Below, one piece after another: positions 9,825 to 22,539 of a stretch of 64,000 nt of DNA. The stretch is taken from NCBI RefSeq assembly GCF_004798585.1, contig NZ_PPXQ01000016.1, forward strand, positions 62,001-126,000, read 5' to 3'. Every line of letters starts with the position of its first letter. The first letter of the stretch is position 1. The position numbers and the translations under genes were made by a program. The notes under the pieces were generated by a model. The model ran no database searches. It was not told the origin of the DNA and saw nothing but the letters and a program-made list of their open reading frames with translations. Source of the stretch: Massilia sp. Mn16-1_5. Lineage in GTDB: Bacteria > Pseudomonadota > Gammaproteobacteria > Burkholderiales > Burkholderiaceae_D.

Positions 9825-10694
9825 ATGGCAACCAAAAAACTCAAGGGCCTCGGCCGCGGTCTGGATGCGCTGCTGGGCGGAGACATGGATGCGACGCCCG
9901 CACCCGCCGGCGCGCCGTCTTCGCTTCCGGTCTCCCAGCTGCAGGCCGGCAAATATCAGCCACGCACCCGGATGGACGAGGGCGCGCTGAACGAGCTGGC
10001 AGCGTCGATCAAAACCCAGGGGATCATGCAGCCGGTGCTGGTGCGTCCTGTCGATGGCGGACGCTACGAGATCATCGCCGGCGAGCGCCGCTTCCGCGCG
10101 GCCCAGCTGGCCGGACTCGAGGACATCCCGGTGCTGGTGCGCGAGGTCGACGACCAGGCGGCGGCGGCGATGGCCCTGATCGAGAACATCCAGCGCGAGG
10201 ACCTGAACCCGCTGGAAGAAGCGCAGGGCATCGCGCGCCTGATCTCGGACTTCGATTTCACGCACGAGCAGGCGGCAAGCGCCGTCGGCCGTTCGCGCAG
10301 CGCGGTGTCGAACCTGCTGCGCCTGGTGAACCTGGCACAACCGGTGCAGACCATGCTGATGGCGGGAGACATCGACATGGGTCACGCACGCGCCCTGCTG
10401 TCGGTGGACAATGCCAGCCAGATCGCACTGGCGAGCCACGTGGTGGCGAAACGCCTGTCGGTGCGCGAAACCGAAAAGCTGGTCGCGCGCGCACTGGAAG
10501 AGCAGGCCAATGACAATCCGGCGCCGCGCCAGAAGGAAAAGTCGGGAGATATCGTGCGCCTGGAAGAAGAGCTGTCGGACAAGCTGGCGACCCCGGTCGT
10601 GTTCAAGATGGGGCCGAAGGGCAGGGGGCAGATGATCATCGATTTCGCCGACCTCGACATTCTGGAAGGGGTGCTGGCGCGCTTGCGTGCCTGA
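9825..10694 (+). CDS. parB: Chromosome partition protein ParB (Spo0J family)
   Basis: CTP-dependent DNA clamp that loads at parS and spreads over the origin region. It has 289 residues. The basic N-terminal tail with LGRGLDALLGG is the usual ParA-interacting segment. The CTP-binding/ParB N-domain includes GERRFRAAQLAG and ENIQREDLNPLEEAQG, followed by the helix-turn-helix AASAVGRSRSAVSNLLRL and a C-terminal dimerisation domain. It is co-transcribed with parA. The cognate sites are the three parS palindromes at 6136-6257. Confidence 0.97.
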   Translation: MATKKLKGLGRGLDALLGGDMDATPAPAGAPSSLPVSQLQAGKYQPRTRMDEGALNELAASIKTQGIMQPVLVRPVDGGRYEIIAGERRFRAAQLAGLEDIPVLVREVDDQAAAAMALIENIQREDLNPLEEAQGIARLISDFDFTHEQAASAVGRSRSAVSNLLRLVNLAQPVQTMLMAGDIDMGHARALLSVDNASQIALASHVVAKRLSVRETEKLVARALEEQANDNPAPRQKEKSGDIVRLEEELSDKLATPVVFKMGPKGRGQMIIDFADLDILEGVLARLRA

Positions 10695-10710
10695 GTCAGT
10701 CAAACGCGCT

Positions 10711-10719
10711 TGTGGATAA
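10711..10719 (-). promoter_or_regulatory. DnaA box
   Basis: TGTGGATAA, the exact complement of TTATCCACA, inside the first copy of the direct repeat that starts at 10710. Confidence 0.65.
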
Positions 10720-10849
10720 GCCTGTCGACAAGCGCGTGAACAAGGGTGTACAGGGGTGTGGAAACATGGTGAGGAACCGGTGGATAGCGAGGGGATAAAC
10801 TCGCAGCTGCTCGTACCAGCTCCGGCGTTGCGGTATGAACGCGTCCGAC

Positions 10850-10876
10850 CGCGTGGGCATGGAATGCCCACCCTAC
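10850..10876 (-). repeat. REP-like hairpin (element B, single)
   Basis: On the minus strand it reads GTAGG, GTGGGCAT, TCC, ATGCCCAC, GCG: an 8-base stem with a 3-base loop. The flank GGTATGAACGCGTCCGACC resembles the inner flank of element C, so this may be half of a decayed pair. It lies between the two DnaA boxes. Confidence 0.8.
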
Positions 10877-10893
10877 GACAACCAAAGCCGGGT

Positions 10894-10902
10894 TGTGGAT
10901 AA
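10894..10902 (-). promoter_or_regulatory. DnaA box
   Basis: Second exact TGTGGATAA, in the second copy of the direct repeat (10893-10920), 183 bases from the first. Confidence 0.65.
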
Positions 10903-11215
10903 GCCTGTACACAAGTGTGTTTGCAGCTTGTGCACAGCCATTGAACAATTTGCAGACCCGTCGCCGCACAGCGCGCGCACCAGCACAGTGCACCTCGATA
11001 TCCCGTCACGTGGTCGTCAATACAGCGGCTTATCGTTACCACATGACAACACCTCGCGCTACCGCAAAACTACGGTAAGCCAGCTATCCCTCCGCCTAAA
11101 ATCTGCCTACACATCTGTATTTCCCGCGCCTAACTGCTGCGAAAACCCCTGAATCAAGCAATATTTGTGTGACATTTTCGCTCCGTTTAACAGGAACGAG
11201 CACAACGGGAATCGT

Positions 11216-11245
11216 TTGACTCAGATGCACTAACGATCATATAAT
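11216..11245 (+). promoter_or_regulatory. Sigma-70 promoter of the atp operon
   Basis: TTGACT (11216-11221), 18 bases, then a perfect TATAAT (11240-11245). The predicted start near 11252 gives a leader of about 57 bases before atpI. This is the best-matching promoter in the window and fits a strongly expressed operon. Confidence 0.85.
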
Positions 11246-11308
11246 CCCGCTGATTCATGTAATTACCACACCGTAACTCGGTTCAAACGGCCAAGGCAAA
11301 GAATAAAA

Positions 11309-12480
<1,172 letters not shown>

Positions 12481-12521
12481 TCGGCGCCGCAAGCATCGAA
12501 CAAGATAGTGGTTGTAACGAA

Positions 12522-12813
<292 letters not shown>

Positions 12814-12839
12814 ATCACCGGGAAGTTTGGTTTTGAAGG

Positions 12840-12860
12840 GCCGAACCATCGCGGTTCGGC
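12840..12860 (+). other. Stem-loop between atpE and atpF
   Basis: GCCGAACC pairs perfectly with GGTTCGGC across a 5-base loop, 27 bases after the atpE stop. A short T run follows but transcription must continue into atpF. It may be a processing or 3'-stabilising hairpin that keeps atpE mRNA abundant, or a weak attenuator. Confidence 0.6.
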
Positions 12861-12887
12861 ATCCGTTTTTGTGAGAAGGGAAAAACC

Positions 12888-13358
12888 GTGAACCTCAACG
12901 CAACTCTGTTTGCACAGCTCGCCGTCTTCCTCGTCCTGGCGCTCTTCACGATGAAATTCGTGTGGCCGCCGCTGATGAAGGCACTCGACGAGCGCGCCGA
13001 GCGCATCGCCAATGGGCTGGCCGCTGCTGACCGTGGCAAGGCTGACCTGGCTGCCGCCGAAAAGCGCGTGCAGGCCGAACTGGCCAGCGCCCGTGACGAA
13101 GGCCAGTCGCGCATCGCCGACGCCGAAAAGCGCGCCGCGATGATCATCGAAGACGCCAAGAAGACCGCCGCTGAAGAAGCCGCCCGTATCGTCGCTACCG
13201 CCCGCGCCGAAGCCGAGCAGCAAGTGACCCGCGTGCGCGAAGAACTGCGTGGCCAGGTCGCTGCCCTGGCGGTGCAAGGCGCCGAGCAGATCCTCAAGCG
13301 TGAAGTGAACGCAGAAGCGCACGCCGCCCTGCTGTCGCAACTGTCGACCGAGCTGTAA
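12888..13358 (+). CDS. atpF: ATP synthase Fo subunit b
   Basis: Peripheral-stalk subunit of 156 residues: one N-terminal membrane helix ([18 protein letters not shown]) followed by a long, charged Ala-rich helix that dimerises as a right-handed coiled coil and reaches the delta subunit. Length and architecture match the single-b type, giving a homodimer. The atpH start lies two bases after the stop. Confidence 0.96.
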   Translation: MNLNATLFAQLAVFLVLALFTMKFVWPPLMKALDERAERIANGLAAADRGKADLAAAEKRVQAELASARDEGQSRIADAEKRAAMIIEDAKKTAAEEAARIVATARAEAEQQVTRVREELRGQVAALAVQGAEQILKREVNAEAHAALLSQLSTEL

Positions 13359-13360
13359 TC

Positions 13361-13894
13361 ATGGCCGAACTCGCAACCGTCGCCCGTCCCTACGCCGAAG
13401 CGCTGTTCCGTGTCGCCCAAACCGGCGACATGGCAGCCTGGTCCGAACTGGTGTCGCAACTGGCACAAGTCGGCGCCAACCCTGATGTGCAGGCGTTTGC
13501 CGCCAACCCGAAACTGAGCACCGCGGACCTGGTCGCCACCCTGACCTCGCTGGTCAAGGCGCCGGTCACCCCGGAAGCCCAGAACTTCCTGACGATGCTG
13601 GCCGAAAACGGCCGCATCGTGCTGCTGCCGGAAATCGGTGCGCAGTTCCAGGTGCTCAAGAATGCCCAGGCCGGCGCTGCCGACGCGGACATTGCCAGCG
13701 CCTTCGCGCTGAGCGACGCCCAAGTGGCAGAACTGGTCATCGTGCTGGAAAAGAAATTTGGCCGCAAGCTCAACCCAACCGTTACGGTGGACCCGTCGCT
13801 GATCGGTGGTGTGCGCGTGCTGGTCGGTGATGAAGTGCTCGATACCTCGGTACGCGCCAAGCTGCAGCAGATGCATGCTGCGCTGGTCGCGTAA
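13361..13894 (+). CDS. atpH: ATP synthase F1 subunit delta
   Basis: Stator subunit of 177 residues linking the b dimer to the top of the alpha3beta3 head. The N-terminal helical domain starts [15 protein letters not shown], and the C-terminal domain contains the family segment [25 protein letters not shown]. It lies in the invariant place between b and alpha. Confidence 0.96.
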   Translation: MAELATVARPYAEALFRVAQTGDMAAWSELVSQLAQVGANPDVQAFAANPKLSTADLVATLTSLVKAPVTPEAQNFLTMLAENGRIVLLPEIGAQFQVLKNAQAGAADADIASAFALSDAQVAELVIVLEKKFGRKLNPTVTVDPSLIGGVRVLVGDEVLDTSVRAKLQQMHAALVA

Positions 13895-13968
13895 GCGGAA
13901 CTTCGCACACATCACCGCATCTCACGTCCTTGCCCTACGCATCAAGAAACTATTAGGAGTTAGCACTC

Positions 13969-15510
13969 ATGCAACTTAATTCATCTGAAATCAGCGAACT
14001 GATCAAGAGCCGGATCCAGGGCCTGGAAGCGTCCGCTGACGTTCGCAATCAAGGCACGGTGATCTCCGTCGCCGACGGTATCTGCCGTATTCACGGTCTG
14101 TCGGACGTGATGCAGGGCGAGATGCTGGAATTCCCTGGCAACACCTTCGGTCTGGCGATGAACCTCGAGCGCGACTCGGTCGGCGCCGTCATCCTGGGTG
14201 CTTACGAGCACATCTCCGAAGGCGACACCGTCAAGACCACCGGCCGCATCCTGGAAGTGCCGATCGGTCCTGAACTGCGTGGCCGCGTCGTCAACGCCCT
14301 GGGCCAGCCGATCGACGGCAAGGGTCCGATCAACACCGCGCTGACCGCCCCGATCGAAAAGATCGCCCCAGGCGTCATCGCCCGTGAATCGGTCTCGCAG
14401 CCGATGCAGACTGGTATTAAATCGATCGACGCGATGGTGCCGATCGGCCGTGGCCAGCGTGAGCTGATCATTGGCGACCGCCAGACCGGTAAATCGGCTG
14501 TCGCAGTCGACGCGATCATCAACCAGAAGGGTCAGAACATGACCTGCGTGTACGTTGCGATCGGCCAGAAAGCATCGACCATCAAGAACATCGTGCGCTC
14601 GCTCGAGCAGCACGGCGCGATGGAGTACACCATTGTCGTGGCAGCATCGGCGTCGGAATCGGCCGCCATGCAGTACATCTCGGCCTACTCCGGCTGCGCG
14701 ATGGGCGAATACTTCCGCGACCGCGGTCAAGATGCGCTGATCGTCTATGATGACCTGTCGAAGCAGGCCGTGGCTTATCGTCAAATTTCGCTGCTGCTGC
14801 GCCGCCCACCAGGCCGCGAAGCCTACCCAGGCGACGTGTTCTACCTGCACAGCCGTCTGCTCGAGCGCGCAGCCCGCGTGAACGCCGACTACGTGTCCGC
14901 TTTCACCAACGGCGAAGTCACCGGTAAAACCGGTTCGCTGACCGCACTGCCGATCATCGAAACCCAGGCAGGCGACGTCTCGGCCTTCGTTCCGACCAAC
15001 GTGATTTCGATTACCGACGGCCAGATCTTCCTGGAGACCTCGCTGTTCAACGCCGGTATCCGTCCTGCGATTAACGCCGGTATCTCGGTCTCGCGCGTTG
15101 GTGGCGCTGCCCAGACCAAGGTCATCAAGGGCCTGTCGGGCGGTATCCGTACCGACCTGGCGCAGTACCGTGAACTGGCTGCGTTCGCGCAGTTCGCATC
15201 GGACCTGGACGAATCGACCCGCAAGCAGCTGGACCGTGGCGCGCGCGTGACCGAGCTGCTGAAGCAGCCGCAGTACTCGCCGCTGCCGATCTCGCTGATG
15301 GCCGCATCGCTGTTCGCCGTCAACAAGGGCTACTTCGACGACATCGAAGTCAAGCAAGTGCTGGCCTTCGAGAACGGCCTGCACGGCTACCTGAAGACCA
15401 AGCAGGCTGCGCTCCTGTCGAAGATCGAAGAAACCAAGCAACTGGATAAAGATGCCGAAGCAGCACTCGCGGCCGCCATTGCTGATTTCAAAAAATCCGG
15501 CGCATTTTAA
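13969..15510 (+). CDS. atpA: ATP synthase F1 subunit alpha
   Basis: Non-catalytic nucleotide-binding subunit, 513 residues. The Walker A motif is [10 protein letters not shown] near residue 170, and the [20 protein letters not shown] block and the VGGAAQTK segment (which presents the arginine region) are intact. A TAGGAG ribosome site stands 9 bases before the ATG. Complete and without anomalies. Confidence 0.98.
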   Translation: MQLNSSEISELIKSRIQGLEASADVRNQGTVISVADGICRIHGLSDVMQGEMLEFPGNTFGLAMNLERDSVGAVILGAYEHISEGDTVKTTGRILEVPIGPELRGRVVNALGQPIDGKGPINTALTAPIEKIAPGVIARESVSQPMQTGIKSIDAMVPIGRGQRELIIGDRQTGKSAVAVDAIINQKGQNMTCVYVAIGQKASTIKNIVRSLEQHGAMEYTIVVAASASESAAMQYISAYSGCAMGEYFRDRGQDALIVYDDLSKQAVAYRQISLLLRRPPGREAYPGDVFYLHSRLLERAARVNADYVSAFTNGEVTGKTGSLTALPIIETQAGDVSAFVPTNVISITDGQIFLETSLFNAGIRPAINAGISVSRVGGAAQTKVIKGLSGGIRTDLAQYRELAAFAQFASDLDESTRKQLDRGARVTELLKQPQYSPLPISLMAASLFAVNKGYFDDIEVKQVLAFENGLHGYLKTKQAALLSKIEETKQLDKDAEAALAAAIADFKKSGAF

Positions 15511-15520
15511 TGGATGGTCC

Positions 15521-15542
15521 GGCGTCGCTTGCGAGCGGCGCC
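15521..15542 (+). other. Stem-loop between atpA and atpG
   Basis: GGCGTCGCT pairs with AGCGGCGCC (one G-U) around a 4-base loop in the 56-base atpA-atpG gap. It lacks a T tract, so it is probably a processing or stability element, not a terminator. Confidence 0.45.
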
Positions 15543-15566
15543 GGTGACCGGAAGGAGTAAGGACTC

Positions 15567-17881
<2,315 letters not shown>

Positions 17882-17907
17882 GTCGGCTCTTCAACTGAAG
17901 GACACAC

Positions 17908-18330
17908 ATGGCAAACACAATTCACGTTGACGTGGTCTCGGCCGAAGCGCAGATCTTCAGCGGCGAGGCGACCTTCGTCGCGTTGCCGGGTGAAGCGGGC
18001 GAGCTGGGTATCTACCCGAAGCACACCCCGCTGATCACGCGGATCCGCCCGGGCGCGGTGCGCATCGAGGTGGCCGGTGGTGGCGAAGAGTTCGTCTTCG
18101 TCGCCGGCGGCATCCTTGAAGTGCAGCCGAACGGCGTGACCGTGCTGGCCGACACCGCGATCCGCGGTGCCGACCTGGACGAAGCAAAGGCGCAGCAGGC
18201 CAAGCAGGCGGCCGAAGAGCTGATGCAGTCGCAGGACGCGCAGATCGACTACGCGAAAGCGCAAGCCGAACTGGCGTCGGCTATCGCCCAGCTGGCAGCG
18301 ATCCAGCGCCTGCGTTCGCGCGGTCGTTGA
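17908..18330 (+). CDS. atpC: ATP synthase F1 subunit epsilon
   Basis: Rotor and regulatory subunit, 140 residues. The N-terminal beta-sandwich ([36 protein letters not shown]) is followed by a C-terminal helical hairpin (residues about 90-140, Ala/Gln-rich) that can inhibit ATP hydrolysis. Last gene before the operon terminator. Confidence 0.96.
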   Translation: MANTIHVDVVSAEAQIFSGEATFVALPGEAGELGIYPKHTPLITRIRPGAVRIEVAGGGEEFVFVAGGILEVQPNGVTVLADTAIRGADLDEAKAQQAKQAAEELMQSQDAQIDYAKAQAELASAIAQLAAIQRLRSRGR

Positions 18331-18350
18331 TTCTTCAAGCCGTAACAAGA

Positions 18351-18377
18351 AAGGCAGCCTCAGGGCTGCCTTTTTTT
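18351..18377. terminator. Bidirectional terminator after atpC
   Basis: AAGGCAGCC pairs with GGCTGCCTT around CTCAG-type loop bases and is followed by seven T. It ends the atp operon and overlaps the stop codon of the convergent amidase gene. Confidence 0.9.
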
Positions 18378-18975
18378 ATTGCGCTTTCAGCCGCAGCGCC
18401 ACCTGTTCCTTGAAATAGCCGCTCTGCACGTAGCGGTACAGGTTCGCCCCCGGACACACCGTGTTGTTCGAATAGTCGCGGTGGCTGGCGATGTGCTCGA
18501 CCGGCACCTGGTATTTTTTCGCCAGCATCGCCATCACTTTTACTACCGCATCCAGCTGAGCCTGGTTCGGTTCTACCTCTTCGAAATTGCCGACGACCTC
18601 GATCAGCGCATGCCCGCTCGGGTCGTATTCCGTATTGGTGTCGCCCGCATACGCAATATCCCGTCCTTCATACACGCGGCCGTCGAGGTCGATGATGTAG
18701 TGGTAGGGAATGTCGAGCCAACCTTTCGTATTCCTCGACCAGGTCTGCAGGTTGCGCAGGTATTGGCGCGGATCGGTGCCGGCTTTAAAAGGCTCGCCTT
18801 GGTGGTGCAGGGTGATGTGGGTGATGGTGTGGCGGCGTGCTTTTGATGGATCGGCCGGCGTGCCGCCCCAGTCGGCCACGGCGACGACGGCCGGATCCTG
18901 GACAGGCGGTTTCACGGCACAGCCGGATACGGCCAGCGCAAGGAGGAGGGTGGCAAGGATGGGACGGGTTTTCAT
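18376..18975 (-). CDS. N-acetylmuramoyl-L-alanine amidase, Amidase_2/AmpD-like lipoprotein
   Basis: Zinc amidase that cleaves the MurNAc-L-Ala bond of peptidoglycan or its fragments. The ATG at 18975 gives a 199-residue protein with a lipoprotein signal (ILATLLLALAVSGC, lipobox VSGC), so it is probably anchored in the outer membrane, as for AmiD. Zinc ligands are visible in HITLHHQGE and in ASHRDYSNNTVCPG. An in-frame start 60 bases upstream would hide the signal sequence and was not used. It converges with atpC. Confidence 0.88.
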   Translation of the reverse strand: MKTRPILATLLLALAVSGCAVKPPVQDPAVVAVADWGGTPADPSKARRHTITHITLHHQGEPFKAGTDPRQYLRNLQTWSRNTKGWLDIPYHYIIDLDGRVYEGRDIAYAGDTNTEYDPSGHALIEVVGNFEEVEPNQAQLDAVVKVMAMLAKKYQVPVEHIASHRDYSNNTVCPGANLYRYVQSGYFKEQVALRLKAQ

Positions 18976-19087
18976 GGATGAGTCCGGAAACGGGAAGCCG
19001 CCATCTTTCCACAGCCGCCAGGCGCGTGCAAACACGGAGTAAACGATGCAAACCTGTTAAGCTAGCAGCGACTCCCGACTATTCATC

Positions 19088-19516
19088 ATGACCATGCGCA
19101 CGATCCCCCAAATCCTCAAGGACAGCAAGACCATCGCCATCGTCGGCCTGTCGAATAAACCCGACCGCGCCAGCTTCGGCGTCGCCGAATACCTGCAGGA
19201 GCAGGGCTACCGCATCCTGCCTGTAAATCCCGCGTATGTGGGCGACGAGATCCTCGGCGAGAAGGTGTATGCCAGCCTGCAGGAAGCGGCCGACGCGATG
19301 GCCCCCAACGGCACCCGGATCGACATCGTCGACTGCTTCCGCAAGTCGGAAGATATCCCGCCGCTGGCGCGCGACGCGATCGCGATCCGCGCCGGCTGCC
19401 TGTGGATGCAGCTCGAGATCGAGAACCAGGCCGCCGCCGACCTGGCGCGCGCCGCCGGCCTCGACGTGGTCATGAACCACTGCCTGAAAATCGAACACCG
19501 CAAGCTCAACGCCTGA
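19088..19516 (+). CDS. CoA-binding domain protein (YccU family)
   Basis: Stand-alone CoA-binding domain of 142 residues with the Rossmann-like start SKTIAIVGLSNKPDRASFGVAEYL and the C-terminal VVMNHCLKIEHRK. Relatives bind CoA, but no reaction is established. An alternative start at 19094 is equally possible as no strong ribosome site is seen. The glutathione peroxidase gene begins 6 bases after the stop. Confidence 0.88.
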   Translation: MTMRTIPQILKDSKTIAIVGLSNKPDRASFGVAEYLQEQGYRILPVNPAYVGDEILGEKVYASLQEAADAMAPNGTRIDIVDCFRKSEDIPPLARDAIAIRAGCLWMQLEIENQAAADLARAAGLDVVMNHCLKIEHRKLNA

Positions 19517-19522
19517 ACGACC

Positions 19523-20110
19523 ATGTCCAAACTTCTCCTCTCCCTCGCACTACTGGCCGCAGCGGCATCGAGCAGCGCCCAGACCACCGGCGTCGTCAAT
19601 CCGCGCCCACTGGTCGCCGCCACGCCGGCGCCAGCCAGCTGCCCGGCTTTGCTGAAGCAAAGCTTTAAACGCCTGCAGGACGAAGCGCCGCAGGACCTGT
19701 GCCAGTACGCCGGCAAAGTCGTGCTGGTCGTGAACACGGCCAGCTATTGCGGCTACACCAAGCAGTACGAGGGCCTGGAAAAGCTGTATGCCAAGTACAG
19801 CCCGCGCGGCCTGGTGGTCCTCGGCTTCCCTTCCAACGATTTCAAACAGGAAGCGGCCAGCACCAAGGAAATCGCCGACCTCTGCTACAACACCTATGGC
19901 GTGAAATTCCCGATGTTCGCCCCGACCGTGGTGACCGGCGCCAACGCCAATCCGCTGCATGCGGCGCTGGCCAAGCAGACGGGAAAAGAGCCGAAATGGA
20001 ATTTCACGAAATACCTGATCGGGCGTGACGGTAACGTCATCGAGTATTACCCGAGCAAGGTGACGCCGGAAGACCCGGAGCTGCTCAAGCGGATCGAAGC
20101 GGCGTTGTAA
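19523..20110 (+). CDS. Glutathione peroxidase family protein, exported
   Basis: Thiol peroxidase of the GPx family, 195 residues. The first 19-20 residues form a signal peptide (LLLSLALLAAAASSSAQ), so it acts in the periplasm. The peroxidatic Cys lies in NTASYCGYTKQYEGLE and the conserved Trp in PKWNFTKYLIGRDG. In the loop that usually holds the catalytic Gln (FPCNQFG in typical members) it reads FPSNDFKQE, so this residue is altered. Without the Gln the true reductant may be thioredoxin-like instead of glutathione. Likely co-transcribed with the CoA-binding gene. Confidence 0.88.
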   Translation: MSKLLLSLALLAAAASSSAQTTGVVNPRPLVAATPAPASCPALLKQSFKRLQDEAPQDLCQYAGKVVLVVNTASYCGYTKQYEGLEKLYAKYSPRGLVVLGFPSNDFKQEAASTKEIADLCYNTYGVKFPMFAPTVVTGANANPLHAALAKQTGKEPKWNFTKYLIGRDGNVIEYYPSKVTPEDPELLKRIEAAL

Positions 20111-21931
20111 TCAGGCGTCGACCAGCGCGGCCAGCATGGGGCCGCGCAAGGCATTGCAGACCATGATGCCGTCCGCCTTGTCGAACATGGCGCGCGTGAT
20201 CACGCGCTCGCGCGCATCCCATGCGGGCGCACCCAGCACCACCTGGCGCATCACGCCGGGCAGCAGGCCGCAAGACAGCGGCGGCGTCCACCAGTGGCCG
20301 TCCAGGCGCACGAACACATTGCTGCGTCCTCCTTCCGTCAACTCTCCACGCTCGTTGAAGAACAGGGCGTCGAAGGCGCCGTGCGCCTCGGCGGCGCGCC
20401 AGGCGGCATCGTAGCGGTTGCGTACCGAGGTTTTGTGGCGCAGGAAGACGTCGCCCGAGTGGGTCGGCGTGTCGGCCAGCACGACGCGCACCGGCTCCGC
20501 CAGCGGCGCCAGCGGCGCCGACGTCACCGTCAGCTCTCCGTTCGCCGCCAGCGCCAGGCGCAGGCGGTATAGGCCGCCTTCGGGCGGCAGGCCGAGGCAG
20601 GCGTCGCGCACCAGCGTATCGGCCGCGACGGCATCGAAAGGCAGGCCGAAATAGGCGCTCGATGCGCCGATCCTGGCCAGGTGCAGGTCGAGGTGACGCG
20701 GTCCGTCCTGCCACGAGGCTTTGATGGTCTCGAACAGCTCGAATTCGTTCGGCAGCCCGGTCAAAAAGCGCGCCTTGAGCCGGCATTCGGCAAACTCCGC
20801 TTGCGGGTCGCTGTCGTGCACGATGCCGGCGCCGACGCCCAGTTCTCCGCGCCGCAGACCCTCGCCCGCCCCCAAGGCCAGCGTGCGGATCGGCACCGAT
20901 AAACAAAAATCGCCGAATGCGCGGCCGTCGCCGGGCGGGTCGAACCAGCCGATCGCGCCCGTATAAATGCCGCGCGGGTCGGGTTCGAGTTCGTCGATGA
21001 TCTCCATCGTGCGCCGCTTGGGCGCGCCCGTGATCGAGCCACAGGGGTACAAAGCCGCGAACACCTCGGCCAGCCGCACGTCAGGGCGCAATCTCGCCTG
21101 CACGGTGGAGGTCATCTGCAGTACGGCGCCGAAGCGCGTCACCTCGAACAGTTTGGGGACCGCCACGCTGCCGGTCTGCGCCACGCGTCCCAGGTCGTTG
21201 CGCAGCAGGTCGACGATCATCAGGTTTTCGGCGCGGTTCTTCGGATCCAATGCAAGCGCGGCGGCGCGCTCGGCATCGACGGCCGCGTCGTCGCTGGCCG
21301 GCGCCGTGCCCTTCATCGGCCGCGCAAGCAGGGTGCCATCCAGGCAGCGCACGAACAGCTCGGGCGAGAAGGACAGCAGGGCGCCGCCGTCGGGCAGGCC
21401 GACCAGGGCGCCATAGGGCACCGGCTGGCGCGCGCGCAGGCGCTGGTACAACGCGTAGATGGAGCCGAAGGCGTCGAAGCGCAGGCGGTAGGTGTAGTTC
21501 ACCTGGTAGGTGTCGCCGGCGGCGATGTAGGCGCGGATCGCGTCGATCGCCTGGGTGAACTGCGCCTCGTCGACGTTCGCCTCGATGCCGGCCACGCCGG
21601 CAGGCGTCTCGGTATGCGCGCGGGTGGTGATCCAGGCTTGCGCTTCAGTCGCGCTCAAGTGGTCGCAGCGTTCGAACAGCAGCACCTGGGCCAGCGGCCC
21701 AGAGAGCGGTTTGCAAGGGATACCGAGCAGGTGCGCGCCCAGCTCGTAGCTGAGCAGGGGCACGGCGTACAGGCCGCGTTGTAACGCCGCCTGCAGCTCG
21801 TCGAGCACCTCGTTCCAGCCGGTGGCGTCCGCACAGGCCAGGGTGCCGACGTGGCCCGTGTACAGGCGCGAGCGTGCCTGTGCATGCCCCTCCGCGCTCG
21901 CATCGTCGAGCAGTGCAAAGACCGTGTCCAT
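20111..21931 (-). CDS. pabB: Aminodeoxychorismate synthase component I fused to aminodeoxychorismate lyase (PabB-PabC)
   Basis: Bifunctional folate-branch enzyme of 606 residues. Residues about 1-350 form the chorismate-binding PabB part, with LSFSPELFVR, PMKGTAP and the signature YPCGSITGAPKRRTMEIIDELE. Residues about 380-606 form a PLP fold-type IV aminotransferase/lyase domain (PabC) with NERGELTEGGRSNVFVR. The fusion makes 4-aminobenzoate from chorismate when ammonia is supplied by PabA. ATG at 21931 was taken over a TTG two codons upstream. It lies 11 bases after slmA on the same strand. Confidence 0.93.
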   Translation of the reverse strand: MDTVFALLDDASAEGHAQARSRLYTGHVGTLACADATGWNEVLDELQAALQRGLYAVPLLSYELGAHLLGIPCKPLSGPLAQVLLFERCDHLSATEAQAWITTRAHTETPAGVAGIEANVDEAQFTQAIDAIRAYIAAGDTYQVNYTYRLRFDAFGSIYALYQRLRARQPVPYGALVGLPDGGALLSFSPELFVRCLDGTLLARPMKGTAPASDDAAVDAERAAALALDPKNRAENLMIVDLLRNDLGRVAQTGSVAVPKLFEVTRFGAVLQMTSTVQARLRPDVRLAEVFAALYPCGSITGAPKRRTMEIIDELEPDPRGIYTGAIGWFDPPGDGRAFGDFCLSVPIRTLALGAGEGLRRGELGVGAGIVHDSDPQAEFAECRLKARFLTGLPNEFELFETIKASWQDGPRHLDLHLARIGASSAYFGLPFDAVAADTLVRDACLGLPPEGGLYRLRLALAANGELTVTSAPLAPLAEPVRVVLADTPTHSGDVFLRHKTSVRNRYDAAWRAAEAHGAFDALFFNERGELTEGGRSNVFVRLDGHWWTPPLSCGLLPGVMRQVVLGAPAWDARERVITRAMFDKADGIMVCNALRGPMLAALVDA

Positions 21932-21942
21932 GGTCAAGGTCG

Positions 21943-22521
21943 TCAGGCTGCCAGCAGGAGCGATAATTGTACGCTCGTCCCCTCGGCCGGATTCTGGCGG
22001 AAGCCGCTCTTGGCGTAGCGGTGCCAGCGTCCGGTGACATAGCTGACCAGCAGGCTGGCGCGCGCGGCGACGTCGTCCTCGACGCCATGGCCCTGGCTCG
22101 CCGCCAGGCGCAGCGCGCCCTTGCAGGCCAGCTCGACGCGGTCGTAAAACTGGTTCATGCGCAGTTGCAGGCGCTCGTCCTCGTTCACCAGCGCGTCGCC
22201 GATCAGCACCCGCGTCATGCCCGGATTGTTGGCGGCGAAGGACAATAGCATGGTGAGGATCGCATAGGCCTGGTCGACGCCGCGTTCTTCCTTCTCGGTG
22301 ATCTGGTTGATGACGCCGAAGACGCTCGATTCGATGAAGTCGATCAAACCCTCGAACATCTGCGCCTTGCTGGCGAAATGGCGGTATAGCGCCGCTTCCG
22401 ACACGTCCAGGCGCGCCGCCAGGGCCGCGGTGGTGATTTTTTCTCCCTTGGGCTGTTCGAGCATGGCCGCCAGGGCCTGGAGGATTTGCAGTTTACGCTG
22501 GCCTGGCTTGGTACTTGCCAT
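21943..22521 (-). CDS. slmA: Nucleoid occlusion factor SlmA (TetR family)
   Basis: TetR-type DNA-binding protein of 192 residues that binds sites across the chromosome and blocks FtsZ ring formation over the nucleoid. The helix-turn-helix region ITTAALAARLDVSEAALYRHFASKAQMFEGLIDFIE matches SlmA closely, and the C-terminal ligand-like domain has NNPGMTRVLIGDALVNEDERL. Betaproteobacteria typically carry it beside this HAD nucleotidase and argB, as here. Assignment rests on domain similarity and neighbourhood. Confidence 0.92.
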   Translation of the reverse strand: MASTKPGQRKLQILQALAAMLEQPKGEKITTAALAARLDVSEAALYRHFASKAQMFEGLIDFIESSVFGVINQITEKEERGVDQAYAILTMLLSFAANNPGMTRVLIGDALVNEDERLQLRMNQFYDRVELACKGALRLAASQGHGVEDDVAARASLLVSYVTGRWHRYAKSGFRQNPAEGTSVQLSLLLAA

Positions 22522-22539
22522 GGGATTCCGAAAGAGAGG

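Larger units (their letters stand above)
10695..11215. other. Gene-free region with DnaA boxes between parB and atpI
   Basis: About 0.6 kb without a credible gene. It has two perfect DnaA boxes within a 28-base direct repeat (10710-10738 and 10893-10920: TTGTGGATAAGCCTGT, two variable bases, ACAAG), weaker relatives such as GGTGGATAG (10780-10788) and AGGGGATAA (10790-10798), a single REP-like hairpin between the two repeats, and lower GC towards 11150-11300. This composition resembles a replication origin or a DnaA-titration site. dnaA itself is not in the window, so the role is unproven. Confidence 0.55.

Noticed and set aside
10835..11152. 105-codon open frame in the parB-atpI gap
   Set aside because: No ribosome site, no domain, it reads through a REP hairpin and DnaA-box repeat.
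13981..15441. 486-codon open frame on the minus strand opposite atpA
   Set aside because: Antisense of a highly conserved gene in GC-rich DNA; composition is His/Asp/Arg-rich with no domain. Similar long frames opposite atpD (16454-17806) and ettA (48939-50570) are equally artefactual.
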